Assembly (NCBI GenBank): GCA_030648135.1 | Contig: JAUSIF010000288.1 | Coordinates: forward strand, 1 to 5,940 | From: Xanthobacteraceae bacterium | GTDB taxonomy: Bacteria > Pseudomonadota > Alphaproteobacteria > Rhizobiales > Xanthobacteraceae | Direction: 5' to 3' | Length of the DNA: 5,940 nt | Shown here: in pieces, positions 5,753-5,940 of the stretch | Position numbering within the stretch: the first letter of the stretch is position 1 | How the letters are laid out: each line of letters starts with the position of its first letter | Notes under the pieces: model-generated | The model's database searches: none | The model's input: only the letters and a program-made list of their open reading frames with translations | Told to the model about the DNA's origin: nothing | Translations under genes and position numbers: made by a program

Positions 5753-5940
5753 TCAGCGGCCGCCGATCGCCGACGCGAACAGTTCGGGATCGACGTTTCC
5801 TCCCGACAGCACCAGCACCGCGAACTTGCCCTCGACCTCGACCTTGCCGGCAAGAAGCGCCGCCAGCGCGGCGGCACCCGCGGGCTCCAGCACCAGCTTC
5901 AATTCCCGGAAAGCGAAAGCGATGGCGGCGCGCACTTCCG
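5753..5940 (-). CDS. Threonine/serine dehydratase (PLP fold-type II), C-terminal end
   Basis: Only the last 61 residues lie in the window; the gene enters from the right edge. The segment EVRAAIAFAFRELKLVLEPA followed by GAAALAALLAGK and VLVLSGGNVDPELFA matches the C-terminal part of the catalytic domain of biodegradative-type threonine dehydratases (E. coli TdcB has a similar LKLVVEPGGA...LSGGN end). In this fold the serine of SGGN contacts the pyridine nitrogen of PLP. The enzyme would deaminate threonine to 2-oxobutanoate or serine to pyruvate in the cytoplasm. It stops shortly after SGGNVDPELFASAIGGR, so there is no C-terminal ACT regulatory domain such as in biosynthetic IlvA. Closely related serine racemases or hydroxyaspartate dehydratases cannot be excluded without the N-terminal part. 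It is tail to tail with the cheZ-like gene, with 6 nt between the stops. Confidence 0.85.
   Translation of the reverse strand, partial: EVRAAIAFAFRELKLVLEPAGAAALAALLAGKVEVEGKFAVLVLSGGNVDPELFASAIGGR

Overview
The window is high-GC, densely packed DNA. Its gene set and protein signatures point to an alphaproteobacterium, most likely of the order Hyphomicrobiales (Rhizobiales). The supporting signs are an MCE protein starting METRANYLLIG, a STAS-fused MlaE permease and a long alphaproteobacterial-type CheZ. This placement is inferred from protein style only. No rRNA, tRNA, CRISPR array, insertion sequence or phage gene was seen.

Left block, minus strand, from about 2348 down to the left edge: three genes of an Mla/MCE-type ABC lipid transporter in the order permease, ATPase, MCE substrate-binding protein (cut by the edge). 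The gaps are 3 and 15 nt, so this is almost certainly one operon read leftwards. The permease carries an N-terminal STAS domain, which would do the job of the separate E. coli subunit MlaB. The complex is expected to sit in the inner membrane and move phospholipids or related lipids across the periplasm.

Middle block: a divergent spacer of about 190 nt (2349-2539) holds several palindromes and a CtrA-like box. It separates the transporter operon from a plus-strand enolase-superfamily epimerase (dipeptide epimerase or DgcA type). That gene runs tail to tail into a minus-strand HcaT-like major facilitator transporter, and the two coding regions overlap by 49 nt at their 3' ends.

Right block: a 121-nt divergent spacer leads to a plus-strand CheZ-family phosphatase. 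It keeps the catalytic Asp and Gln, has a long Ala/Pro-rich linker, and ends in a short motif resembling the CheY-binding peptide of FliM. It runs tail to tail, 7 nt away, into the C-terminal end of a minus-strand threonine/serine dehydratase that continues past the right edge.

Most of the window is ordinary chromosomal housekeeping content. No clearly new system is visible. The items most worth a second look are the CheZ-like protein with its FliM-like tail, the CtrA-like box, and the STAS-permease fusion with its unusual homopolymer-rich leader.
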